Below are positions 1-6,044 of a DNA stretch of 8,716 nt, piece by piece (positions within the stretch are counted from its first letter, which is position 1; every line of letters starts with the position of its first letter). The translations under genes were made by a program, and so were the position numbers. This stretch comes from Anaerolineae bacterium (lineage in GTDB: Bacteria; Chloroflexota; Anaerolineae; B4-G1). Under the pieces are notes generated by a model, which saw only the letters and a list, made by a program, of their open reading frames with translations, ran no database searches and was not told where the DNA came from. The stretch spans positions 1 through 8,716 of the forward strand of contig JALWUZ010000061.1 of the NCBI GenBank assembly GCA_027079895.1, given 5' to 3'.

Positions 1-309
1 TCCGGTGGGCGCGTCCGCCTGCCCCGCGCCGACGCGCCCACCGGACGCCCCCTGCGCGACGACGAGTACGTCACAGTGACCTGGACTGTCGCCGCGCCGG
101 AGGACGACGCCATCGGCGGCAAAGTGGCCCGGCGCCGCCACCGCCTGCTGCGGTTGCTGCGCGAGGCCGCCGACTGCGCCGCTGCCCCCACCGTCCCCGA
201 CCTGGCGATGGCGTTGGGAGCGAGCACGCGCACCGTCGAGCGCGACCTGGCGGCGTTGCGGGCCGCCGGTCACGACGTGCGCACGCGCGGCGCCCGTCGG
301 AAACGCTGA
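1..309 (+). CDS. C-terminal part of a small helix-turn-helix (HTH_11/DeoR-like) DNA-binding protein, 5' end outside the window
   Basis: The reading frame is open from the first base to TGA at 307-309, giving at least 102 residues. A GTG at 76 could start a 77-residue protein, but the residues before it (for example PTGRPLRDDEYVTVTW) look like genuine coding sequence, so I treat the gene as cut by the window edge. The last 60 residues form a winged-helix style helix-turn-helix: a basic helix RRRHRLLRLLREA, then TVPDLAMALGASTRTVERDL and a wing AALRAAGHDVRTRG. The pattern 'LA..LG.S.RTV.RDL..L...G' is the classic HTH_11/DeoR signature, so DNA binding is likely. The protein ends in a basic tail (ARRKR). 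No ligand-binding or sensor domain is visible in the part present. It is separated from the downstream cluster by about 300 bases, so it is probably an independent unit; regulation of the cluster by it is only a guess. Confidence 0.75.
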   Translation, partial: SGGRVRLPRADAPTGRPLRDDEYVTVTWTVAAPEDDAIGGKVARRRHRLLRLLREAADCAAAPTVPDLAMALGASTRTVERDLAALRAAGHDVRTRGARRKR

Positions 310-353
310 CCCCGTTTTCCCCCCAACGAGCACCCCGACAGTATCCTCAAAAT

Positions 354-377
354 GGCGGAAAGGTTCCCTCTTCCGCC
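354..377. terminator. Inverted repeat with a 7-bp perfect stem, possible terminator
   Basis: GGCGGAA at 354-360 is complementary to TTCCGCC at 371-377 with a 10-base loop. It lies 45 bases after the stop of the helix-turn-helix gene, where a terminator would be expected. On the + strand it is not followed by a T run. Read on the - strand it would be followed by ATTTTGAGG, a weak T-rich stretch. The repeat is certain; terminator function is inferred and weak. Confidence 0.3.
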
Positions 378-393
378 GCTTCCGGTGAGACAT

Positions 394-418
394 TTGCGAG
401 ACACTTTTGTGGTAGAGT
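394..418 (+). promoter_or_regulatory. Candidate extended -10 promoter for the downstream cluster
   Basis: TGGTAGAGT at 410-418 fits the extended -10 form TGn followed by a hexamer matching TATAAT at 4 of 6 positions. TTGCGA at 394-399 resembles a -35 box but is only 13 bases from the hexamer, shorter than the usual 16-18. An extended -10 can tolerate a poor -35. It is the most promoter-like site I see ahead of the run of + strand genes. Transcription would begin near 425. Confidence 0.3.
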
Positions 419-616
419 GTGGTCGCTCAGTGGCACGGCACACGGGGCGGAATGGCTTACGGCGTCCGTGTCCCCATCGCCGCCACCGGGCAGGTCGCCA
501 ACGGCGACATCGTCGTCTCCGGCGGAGGTGAGAGGATCAACGACATTGCAACGGGCCGGGGGCCAGCCTGAGCCCGCCGGGGAGGGGCGGAATCCCAATC
601 GGAACAGGTAGACCAT

Positions 617-841
617 ATGCCCGGCGAGGAACGCTCTAGCAATTCATTCGTGGTGCGCATTTGGCAGGAGCAGGCCCAGGAGTCGGCCACGACTTCATCC
701 GAATGGCGGGGCTGGATTCAGCATGCCTTCACGGGGAAGGCGCGTTACTTCCACTCTGTCGATGATATGCTGGCCTTCATCGAGTGGTACACCGGCCCGC
801 TCGGCCGGGCCGAGCAGGGAGGGGAGAAGGAGGATGTATGA
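617..841 (+). CDS. Small conserved-looking hypothetical protein with a WRGWIQH...RYF core
   Basis: A 74-residue protein with no signal peptide or membrane segment, so probably cytosolic. The core SNSFVVRIWQEQ, then SEWRGWIQHAFTGKARYF and a final helix-like SVDDMLAFIEWYTG, suggests a compact beta-beta-beta-alpha fold: two strands, a tight turn at the G-K-A-R, and an amphipathic C-terminal helix. I associate similar short proteins (VRIW, W-R-G, I-x-H, RYF, L-x-x-F-I) with Chloroflexota genomes, where they remain hypothetical; this is from memory. ATG 617 is the first start in the open frame and has a weak CAGGTA ribosome site at 605-610. An upstream frame (452-571) is in phase but separated by a TGA. 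It precedes the first exported gene by 81 bases, which suggests co-expression with the surface-protein cluster. No catalytic motif is seen and I cannot assign a function. Confidence 0.7.
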   Translation: MPGEERSSNSFVVRIWQEQAQESATTSSEWRGWIQHAFTGKARYFHSVDDMLAFIEWYTGPLGRAEQGGEKEDV

Positions 842-922
842 AGTAGACTCCGGACAATCAGGACAAAAGGGGCCCGACCGGCCCGCGAGAAAATCAAAAT
901 CACAAATTTACAGGAGGTTGAG

Positions 923-2410
923 ATGAAGCACAAGATGTACTGGAATTTGGCAATTGCCTTTGGCATAGCGTTGTTGCTGGTTGGCGGCCTGGTGGTCGTC
1001 AGTCAGGCGCAGTCTTCCGGCCCGCAGGACGGACAGTCTCCCCAATCCGCCGTGGGCACCGCTTTCACCTATCAGGGGCGGCTGTTGCAGAACGGCAGCC
1101 CCTACAGTGGCACGTGTGATTTCCGGTTCACGCTGTACGATGATAACTCCCTCTCTCCCTCTCAGGTGGGCAGTCCGGTGGAAAAGTCCGCCGTCCAGGT
1201 GCAGGATGGCTATTTCTCCACCCTGTTGGACTTTGGCGACAGTGCCTTCACCGGCGAGGGTCGCCAACTGGGGATCGAGGTGCGTTGTCCGAGCGGCAGC
1301 GGCAGTTATACCCCTCTCAGCGACTATGTGTGGCTCAGCGCTGCGCCCTACGCCCTCAGCCTGCGGCCGGGGGCAGTGGTCAGCGGTAGTGTTATGGCCG
1401 GGGCTACCCTGCTCGTCAACAACACTTACGATGGCATGTTCGCCAGTTACGGCATCCAGGGCACATCGCAGGATGTCGGCGTGCTCGGCAAGGGCAACCG
1501 AGTCGGCGTGGAGGGTGAGGCCACCGGCAGCGGCGTCACCTATGGCGTGTATGGCAGCAACAGCAGTACTGCCAACGGCAGTTACGGCGGCTACTTCACC
1601 GGCTACGGCGGCGTTTATGGCAAGGGCACAGGAGGGGCCGGCGTCCGTGGCGCGTCCACGAGTGAGGCCGGCGGCTACTTCACCAGCACCAACAACGTCG
1701 GTGTCTTTGGTCGCAGCGAGAGCAGTTGGGGCGTGTATGGTTATGCCGCCAGCGACAGCGGCAAGGTTTACGGCGTCTACGGGCGGAGCGATTCCGTGGC
1801 GGGTTACGGTGTGTACGGCTACAACAGCAACTCCTCCGGCGGCTATGGCGTCTACGGCGAGAGCAGCCGTGGCTTCGGCGTCTACGGCAAGGCCACGCCC
1901 CCGGACGGGTATGGCCTCTTCTCGGAAGGCAATACGATGATAAGCGGCACGCTGTACTGGAAGCCGTTCACCAGCAGTATCTCCCTGCCCGGCTCTGCAT
2001 TTTCACCACTGACCAGTACGTATTCCTATCACTACGAGGGCGTCGGCAACGCCGTGGTGCCGGGTGACTCCACCAGCAGCGTATTCGTGGCCCCGGTTCA
2101 ACTTCCCAATCACGCCACGGTGACCGGGATGGCCTTTTACTGGAAAGACGGTTGCGCCGACGACGGCCGGGCGGATCTGTATCGGACCGACCTGATCGGC
2201 GGAGAGGATTTGATGGCCCAAGCCTTTAGTCACGGCGGCGGGCCTGGGCAGACAGTCACCGGCTCTTCCTCCGACTACTCCATTGACTACGCCTACGTGG
2301 ATAATTCGGCGCACGCTTACTACGCTTACCTGTACTTGCCGAGGGACACAAACGGCCCGGTCATCGCTTACGGTGTCGTGATCTCTTACACAGTCGGTCA
2401 GCCTTACTAG
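923..2410 (+). CDS. Exported surface protein with FTYQGRL module, GVYG-repeat stalk and beta-rich C-terminal module
   Basis: A 495-residue exported protein. Residues 1-29 are a signal peptide: basic start MKHK, hydrophobic core about 9-26, likely cleavage after SQA. Residues 46-148 form the widespread secreted module beginning TAFTYQGRLLQNGSP and containing FRFTLYD, VQDGYFSTLLDFG and the closing LSAAPYALSL. Residues 186-322 contain eleven G-V-(Y/F/L/E/R)-G units spaced about 10-13 residues, twice with GGYFT inserts, resembling fibre-like repeats of phage tails and bacterial surface proteins. Residues 345-492 form a C-terminal beta-rich module (LPNHATVTGMAFYWKD, then DGRADLYRTDL, and YGVVISYTV at the end) that I associate with Anaerolineae secreted proteins. 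The tail lacks the PLVVR signal found in two neighbours. ATG 923 follows a strong AGGAGGT at 912-918, and the next gene starts 20 bases after the stop. An adhesive or structural role is likely; no enzyme motif is visible. Confidence 0.85.
   Translation: MKHKMYWNLAIAFGIALLLVGGLVVVSQAQSSGPQDGQSPQSAVGTAFTYQGRLLQNGSPYSGTCDFRFTLYDDNSLSPSQVGSPVEKSAVQVQDGYFSTLLDFGDSAFTGEGRQLGIEVRCPSGSGSYTPLSDYVWLSAAPYALSLRPGAVVSGSVMAGATLLVNNTYDGMFASYGIQGTSQDVGVLGKGNRVGVEGEATGSGVTYGVYGSNSSTANGSYGGYFTGYGGVYGKGTGGAGVRGASTSEAGGYFTSTNNVGVFGRSESSWGVYGYAASDSGKVYGVYGRSDSVAGYGVYGYNSNSSGGYGVYGESSRGFGVYGKATPPDGYGLFSEGNTMISGTLYWKPFTSSISLPGSAFSPLTSTYSYHYEGVGNAVVPGDSTSSVFVAPVQLPNHATVTGMAFYWKDGCADDGRADLYRTDLIGGEDLMAQAFSHGGGPGQTVTGSSSDYSIDYAYVDNSAHAYYAYLYLPRDTNGPVIAYGVVISYTVGQPY
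1478..1888 (+). repeat. GVYG repeat tract encoded within the 495-residue protein
   Basis: This tract encodes eleven G-V-x-G units starting at residues 186, 195, 208, 230, 240, 260, 270, 284, 296, 309 and 319. Most are preceded by Y or F and followed by a short Ser/Asn/Gly linker. Two longer gaps (22 and 20 residues) contain GGYFTG and GGYFTS, which look like a second unit type. The regular spacing implies a repetitive beta structure such as a prism or fibre, probably an elongated stalk. Confidence 0.75.
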
Positions 2411-2430
2411 TCACCGAGAAAGGATCTGCG

Positions 2431-3786
2431 ATGGACAAAAAAAAGATAATTCTACTGGGGGCCGTTTTGGGCCTGAGCCTGGCAACGGTTGGTGTTGTCT
2501 GGGCTCAGACCGGCGGAGGCTACGACCTGACTTGGTGGACGGTGGACGGCGGCGGTGGTGCGGCGAGCGGCGGCAGTTACACGCTGACGGGCACCGCCGG
2601 ACAGCCGGACGCCGGGACGGTCAGCGGCGGCGGGTACACGCTGTACAGCGGCTTCTGGGCCGGCGGCGGTGGTGGATCGGCTTGTGTCCCGTTGACCGGC
2701 GTCGGGCTGGCCGGGCCGTCGTCGGGCAACACGGGCGAGACGTTGACCTTCACCGCCTCTCCCACGCCGACCAACGCTACGACTCCCGTCACCTACACCT
2801 GGTCTACCGACGGGCTGGTGAGCGCGAACGGCAATCAGGCCACGTACAGTTGGAGCGTCGCTGGGACGCATGCCGTCACCGTCACGGCCCGCAACTGCGG
2901 CGGGCAGGATTTCAACGACAGTGTACAGGTGAGTATCTCCCCTGCCGGTACTTGCTCCGTCCCGTTGACCGGCGTCGGGCTTGCTGGGCCGTCGTCGGGC
3001 AACACGGGGGAGACGTTGACCTTCACCGCCTCGCCCACGCCGACCAACGCCACGACTCCCGTTACCTACACTTGGTCTACCGACGGGCTGGTGAGCGCGA
3101 ACGGCAATCAGGCCACCTACCGCTGGAACGACGCCGGTAACAAAACGGTGCAGGTGACGGCCCGCAACTGCGGCGGGCAGGACTTCAGCGACAGTGTGCA
3201 GGTCAACATCACTGCGGCCTGTACCGCCGTCACCGGCGCGAACATCAACGGCCTGACGAGCGGCTACACCAACGTCCAGTACGAGTTCGTCGGCAGTTAC
3301 GAGCCGTCGGGGGCGACCGCGCCGCTCACCTACACCTGGTCGCCGACGCCGCTCAGCGGGCAGGGGACGCTCACGGCGACTTACCGATGGACGACGACCG
3401 GCACCAAGACGATCAACTTCCGAGTCCAAAACTGCGGTGGCACGGTCACCGCCACTCACGACATCAGCATCAGTAAGCCGCCGACCTCCTGCGAGGCCAT
3501 CACCGGCGTGACGCTTGCCGGGCCGACGAGCGGCGAGCCGAACACCACCTACGCCTTCACCGCCACCGTGCAACCGGCGAACGCCAGCACGCCTATCAAC
3601 TACACCTGGTCGTCCGACGGCCTGGTCAGTGGGCAGGGGACGTCCCACGCCACTTACCGCTGGAGTCAGGCGGGCAGTTACCAGGTCACGGTGGTGGCCG
3701 GGAATTGCGGCGGGACGGCGAACGATGCTCTTTCCATCTCCATCGGCAGGTATCTCTACTTGCCGCTGGTGGTGCGCAATCACTAG
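2431..3786 (+). CDS. Exported protein with four PKD-like immunoglobulin-fold repeats and a PLVVRNH tail
   Basis: A 451-residue exported protein. Residues 1-26 are a signal peptide: MDKKK, hydrophobic core about 6-23, cleavage likely after VWA or AQ. Residues 31-78 are the Gly-rich module starting YDLTWWTVDGGG and ending GGYTLYSGFW, often seen at the front of Chloroflexota secreted proteins. Four PKD-like repeats of about 85-91 residues follow (about 85-170, 175-261, 264-347 and 354-438). Each has the order GxxSG, tTFTA, P-x-TYTWS, G-x-x-ATYrW, aGt..v.V.a and NCGG. Each NCGG cysteine may pair with the Cys at the start of its repeat. The protein ends RYLYLPLVVRNH, nearly the same as the tail of the next gene. 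Ribosome site AAAGGA is at 2419-2424, 20 bases after the previous stop, so co-transcription is likely. The role is presumably extracellular binding or display; no catalytic domain is present. Confidence 0.88.
   Translation: MDKKKIILLGAVLGLSLATVGVVWAQTGGGYDLTWWTVDGGGGAASGGSYTLTGTAGQPDAGTVSGGGYTLYSGFWAGGGGGSACVPLTGVGLAGPSSGNTGETLTFTASPTPTNATTPVTYTWSTDGLVSANGNQATYSWSVAGTHAVTVTARNCGGQDFNDSVQVSISPAGTCSVPLTGVGLAGPSSGNTGETLTFTASPTPTNATTPVTYTWSTDGLVSANGNQATYRWNDAGNKTVQVTARNCGGQDFSDSVQVNITAACTAVTGANINGLTSGYTNVQYEFVGSYEPSGATAPLTYTWSPTPLSGQGTLTATYRWTTTGTKTINFRVQNCGGTVTATHDISISKPPTSCEAITGVTLAGPTSGEPNTTYAFTATVQPANASTPINYTWSSDGLVSGQGTSHATYRWSQAGSYQVTVVAGNCGGTANDALSISIGRYLYLPLVVRNH
2686..2847 (+). repeat. 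Direct repeat copy 1 (first half of PKD repeat 1)
   Basis: These 162 bases encode residues 86-139 and match 2959-3120 at a 273-base offset. By eye there are eight differences, all at third codon positions and all synonymous, so the 54 encoded residues are identical. Identity is lost abruptly after the codon for Tyr139. Confidence 0.9.
2959..3120 (+). repeat. Direct repeat copy 2 (first half of PKD repeat 2)
   Basis: Second copy of the tandem duplication, encoding residues 177-230 with protein sequence identical to residues 86-139. The second halves of the two PKD repeats differ in protein sequence (WSVAGTHAVT versus WNDAGNKTVQ), so the similarity is a mosaic rather than uniform. Confidence 0.9.
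3748..3783 (+). other. Segment encoding C-terminal tail RYLYLPLVVRNH
   Basis: The last 12 codons of the PKD-like protein. The tail follows the final PKD strand directly and has the pattern aromatic-hydrophobic-P-L-V-V-R-polar-His. The 15 bases coding PLVVR are identical to those at 5151-5165 in the propeller gene. A role as sorting, anchoring or processing signal is inferred from its position on two unrelated exported proteins. Confidence 0.6.
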
Positions 3787-3801
3787 GCGGAGTGAGGCAG
3801 A

Positions 3802-3839
3802 CTGCCCTCCCGTGGGTTCGACGACCTGCGGGAGGGCAG
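3802..3839 (+). terminator. Strong intergenic hairpin, possible T-less terminator or mRNA-processing element
   Basis: CTGCCCTCCCG at 3802-3812 is perfectly complementary to CGGGAGGGCAG at 3829-3839, an 11-bp GC-rich stem. The stem can extend inward through two wobble pairs and two G-C pairs (3813-3816 with 3825-3828). It fills most of the 68-base gap between the PKD-like and propeller genes. No T run follows; the next bases are CAACAAGGGGGAG, the ribosome site of the next gene. Partial termination, protection of the upstream mRNA from 3' decay, or control of translation of the downstream gene are all possible. Confidence 0.5.
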
Positions 3840-3845
3840 CAACAA

Positions 3846-3852
3846 GGGGGAG
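3846..3852 (+). promoter_or_regulatory. Ribosome binding site that fixes the propeller gene start
   Basis: GGGGGAG lies 2 bases before ATG 3855. The frame stays open upstream to an ATG at 3705, but those 50 residues would overlap the PKD-like gene and its hairpin and would bury the signal peptide. The start at 3855 gives MKTIAWQFVLLAALVLG, a clean signal peptide, and is preferred. Confidence 0.7.
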
Positions 3853-3854
3853 TG

Positions 3855-5174
3855 ATGAAAACGATAGCCTGGCAGTTCGTCCTGCTGGCGGCCCTGGTGC
3901 TGGGGCCGGTGTTCTCCCCGGCAGGAGTGGCGACACCCGCCCAGACGGAGGAGAAAATCCTGGTCTCCATCGCCGACGACGACTACAACCACACGCTCTA
4001 CACTCTGAACCCCGACGGCAGCGGCAAGACCAGGTTGTTCGACTTCAGCAATAGCCCCAAGTTCACGACGGGGGAGGTGTACGGCCCACGCCTCAGCGCG
4101 GACGGCAAGTACATCTACTTCCACTCGGAGCATGCCTACATCTACACCCCCGCGCGGCGGAATGTGTTCCGCATCACCTCATTCGGCGGCGACCTGGACC
4201 AGATCACCCCCGGCTCGGAGTCCGGCATCTGGGGCGAGAGCGGCGACAGCACCGTCTCCGGCTACGTCAAGCACGGCGATGGCACCGCCTGGGGCAACTG
4301 TCCGGTCTACCTGGAAGGGATGGATATGGTCTACTCGTCGTCGGCGGACGGCAGTTTCACGTTCAACAACGTGCCGCCGGGGGGGCGGTGGCTGGTGGCC
4401 TATCGTCCGGGCCTGGACGCCTGGGATTCGACCTCCGTCAACGTGGTGTCCGGCGTGGACAATACCGGCCTGACGCTGACGCCCGACAGCACCGACCGGA
4501 TGAACTTCGAGTATCCGGTGGCCTATGGCGACCGCATCTACTACCGCTTCACCAGCACCAAAATCCAATGGACCGACCTGAACTTTTCGGCGCAGCACAC
4601 TGTGTACACCTCTTCGGTCGCGGGCTGTGTCAGCCTATCGAACGTGAAGGCTTTCGACGTGGCCCCCTCGTCCGGCAAGTTGGCGATTTTCGACTACCAC
4701 GGAGACAGTTGCAGCGATAATGTAGGCATCTACGTCGCCGACAAGGACGGCAACAACAAGCAAACGCTGTTGAATATGTGGAACGATTACAACTGGAACG
4801 AACCGCTGGAATCGAACATCTTCTGGTCGCCGGATGAGAATCTAATCGCCTTCAAAGGGAGTTACAATTGGTATCAGTGCCTGGTGGTCTACGGGGCCGA
4901 CGGCTCTTTCAAAGGCTGGGCATGTGCTAACGACACGAGTACGACGCTCACGTTACACGGCTGGAGTCCAGATGGAAACTGGCTGCTTTATTCCGCCTAC
5001 GCCAGCGACCCAGCTCAGACCACGCTGTACAAGATTGCCGTCAAAACAGATGGCAGCCCGGACGTGAACAACATCGTCAGCCTACTTGCCAACCAGCCCA
5101 TTAAAGGCGCGACGTGGGGGCGGTTGGCGGAGGCCAGCCGCGTCTACGTGCCGCTGGTGGTGCGCAGTCACTGA
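3855..5174 (+). CDS. Exported TolB/WD40-like beta-propeller protein with a carboxypeptidase-regulatory-like insert and PLVVRSH tail
   Basis: A 439-residue exported protein. Residues 1-30 are a signal peptide (MKTIAWQFVLLAALVLGPVF, then cleavage around ATPAQ). PD40/TolB-type propeller blades are visible: LYTLNPDGSGKTRLF (48-62) with RLSADGKYIYFHS (79-91), VAPSSGKLAIFDY (269-281), IYVADKDGNNKQTLL (292-306) with FWSPDENLIAFKG (323-335), and GWSPDGNWLLYSA (369-381) with a closing LYKIAVKTDGS. Between blades, residues 132-211 form a carboxypeptidase-regulatory-like (Ig-type) domain: STVSGYVKHGDGTAWGNCPV, then ADGSFTFNNVPPGGRWLVAY and GLTLTP. The protein ends SRVYVPLVVRSH, matching the previous gene's tail. 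Start 3855 was chosen over the upstream ATG because of its signal peptide and adjacent ribosome site. TolB-like propellers usually bind proteins or glycans; no catalytic residues are evident, so I infer a binding or scaffold role at the cell surface. Confidence 0.85.
   Translation: MKTIAWQFVLLAALVLGPVFSPAGVATPAQTEEKILVSIADDDYNHTLYTLNPDGSGKTRLFDFSNSPKFTTGEVYGPRLSADGKYIYFHSEHAYIYTPARRNVFRITSFGGDLDQITPGSESGIWGESGDSTVSGYVKHGDGTAWGNCPVYLEGMDMVYSSSADGSFTFNNVPPGGRWLVAYRPGLDAWDSTSVNVVSGVDNTGLTLTPDSTDRMNFEYPVAYGDRIYYRFTSTKIQWTDLNFSAQHTVYTSSVAGCVSLSNVKAFDVAPSSGKLAIFDYHGDSCSDNVGIYVADKDGNNKQTLLNMWNDYNWNEPLESNIFWSPDENLIAFKGSYNWYQCLVVYGADGSFKGWACANDTSTTLTLHGWSPDGNWLLYSAYASDPAQTTLYKIAVKTDGSPDVNNIVSLLANQPIKGATWGRLAEASRVYVPLVVRSH
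5139..5171 (+). other. Segment encoding C-terminal tail RVYVPLVVRSH
   Basis: The last 11 codons of the propeller protein. The pattern is the same as the tail at 3748-3783, although the two proteins have unrelated domains in front of it. PLVVR is encoded by the same 15 bases in both, and the following codons (AGT CAC versus AAT CAC) differ by one base. Confidence 0.6.
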
Positions 5175-5204
5175 TCGAGATAAGCGCGGGGGATTGGGGG
5201 GCCA

Positions 5205-6017
5205 ATGGAATTGCTCATTTCGGCGATCTGTATGGCCGGCATTGTGCTCGTCTTGGTCGTCGTTGTCGTCGCCTTCATCATCATGCCGAAAGTCCGCTCC
5301 TGGCAATTGAGTGCCTTGACCCGTCTGCTCACCTACAACCTGGGCAAACGGTTCGGGCGCAGCGTCACGTTCCGCGTCCCCTGGACTGCCTTGCTCTTTG
5401 TGGTGGGCGTGCTGTCTTGCGGCCTGTTCGTCTGGTTCTGGACGGGGCTGGAGGCCAAGCGGGTCGCCAATCTGCCCGCTTATCCCGCCGACCTGGCGGT
5501 GGTCGAGCCGGGCGATGAGGTGGTGGTTGAGGGATGGATTAGCGACGACAACCCGGTTCAGCGTCCGGGGGAGGGCTTCGTGACCTACTACTACGAAAGC
5601 CGTAACATTCGGGTGGATGATGATGGCTGGCCGCATCCCGGCTCCTGGCGCGTGGCCAAGCGGGTGACGCCGCCGTTGCTGATCGAGACGGACGACGGGC
5701 CGGTCCAAGTCGAGAACGATGATTACGACCTGGAACTGACTCCCCACACCGTTATGGGCCCGGCCTTCAGGGTCATGGGGTCGAAGTCCAGTCTCCGCTA
5801 CAGCACCTCGCGGGACCGGGGCTTCCTCGCCGGCGACCAGGTGATCGCCGTGGGGGTGGTGCGCGGCGGCGACGGGACTCTCCGCCTCGAGGCCGATTTC
5901 CTCGCCGGGGGCACACAGGAGGGATACGTCGCCTCCCGGCGCACCGGCGGGCTGTATTTCTTCCTGTTCGGACTGTTGGTCGCCGTCATCGGCGGACTGC
6001 TTCTGGCCCGTGAGTAA
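5205..6017 (+). CDS. Integral membrane protein with a GIDE/MULAN-like domain between membrane helices
   Basis: A 270-residue membrane protein with three predicted helices: residues 3-27 (very rich in V, I and L), 60-80 and 248-267. The last is followed by only LARE. The stretch from 100 to 245 resembles the GIDE domain (known from the mitochondrial E3 ligase MULAN and its bacterial relatives): GDEVVVEGWISDDNPVQRPGEGFVTYYYE, then a W..AKRVTPPLLIETDDGPVQVEN core (a strand pair 'F.l.D..G.v.v' in the family), then FLAGDQVIAVGVVRGGDG near the end. There is no RING domain or other catalytic motif, as usual for prokaryotic members. The topology helix-domain-helix also fits. ATG 5205 follows GGGGGG at 5196-5201, 30 bases after the propeller gene. 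The role is unknown; bacterial GIDE-like proteins are suggested to act in membrane or envelope processes. The family call is by pattern only. Confidence 0.7.
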   Translation: MELLISAICMAGIVLVLVVVVVAFIIMPKVRSWQLSALTRLLTYNLGKRFGRSVTFRVPWTALLFVVGVLSCGLFVWFWTGLEAKRVANLPAYPADLAVVEPGDEVVVEGWISDDNPVQRPGEGFVTYYYESRNIRVDDDGWPHPGSWRVAKRVTPPLLIETDDGPVQVENDDYDLELTPHTVMGPAFRVMGSKSSLRYSTSRDRGFLAGDQVIAVGVVRGGDGTLRLEADFLAGGTQEGYVASRRTGGLYFFLFGLLVAVIGGLLLARE

Positions 6018-6044
6018 GTTTCGTTCGACATCGAGGAGGTAACG

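Larger units (their letters stand above)
310..616. other. Intergenic region without a convincing gene
   Basis: About 300 bases between the helix-turn-helix gene and the 74-residue gene. It holds an inverted repeat (354-377) and a candidate extended -10 promoter (394-418). A 39-codon frame runs from ATG 452 to TGA 569-571, in the same frame as the gene at 617, but it has only a poor ribosome site and an unfamiliar product. Open frames on the other strand here look like GC-driven shadows. If the promoter call is right, the transcript would carry a leader of nearly 200 bases before the ATG at 617. Confidence 0.6.

Noticed and set aside
870..884. GGGCC/GGCCC inverted repeat before the 495-residue gene
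   Set aside because: Only a 5-bp stem in GC-rich sequence, with no T run; too short to call a terminator with confidence.
981..1940. A 319-codon + strand frame inside the GVYG-repeat gene
   Set aside because: It is an alternative frame of the repeat region, with an Ala/Pro/Arg/Ser-rich product, while the 495-residue frame has a signal peptide and known modules.
2431..3786. CRISPR-like reading of the direct repeats in the PKD gene
   Set aside because: The repeats are in-frame, about 162 bases long, spaced 273 bases apart, and encode protein domains; this is domain duplication.
3705..3854. Upstream extension of the propeller gene to ATG 3705
   Set aside because: The 50 extra residues overlap the end of the PKD-like gene and the hairpin, and would put the signal peptide inside the protein. 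ATG 3855 with its adjacent GGGGGAG is better.
2452..3936. A 494-codon open frame on the - strand opposite the PKD-like gene
   Set aside because: It lies fully antisense to a gene with a signal peptide, clear domains and a ribosome site. Its product is Arg/Gly/Ala-rich and low in complexity, as expected for a shadow of GC-rich repeated coding sequence.
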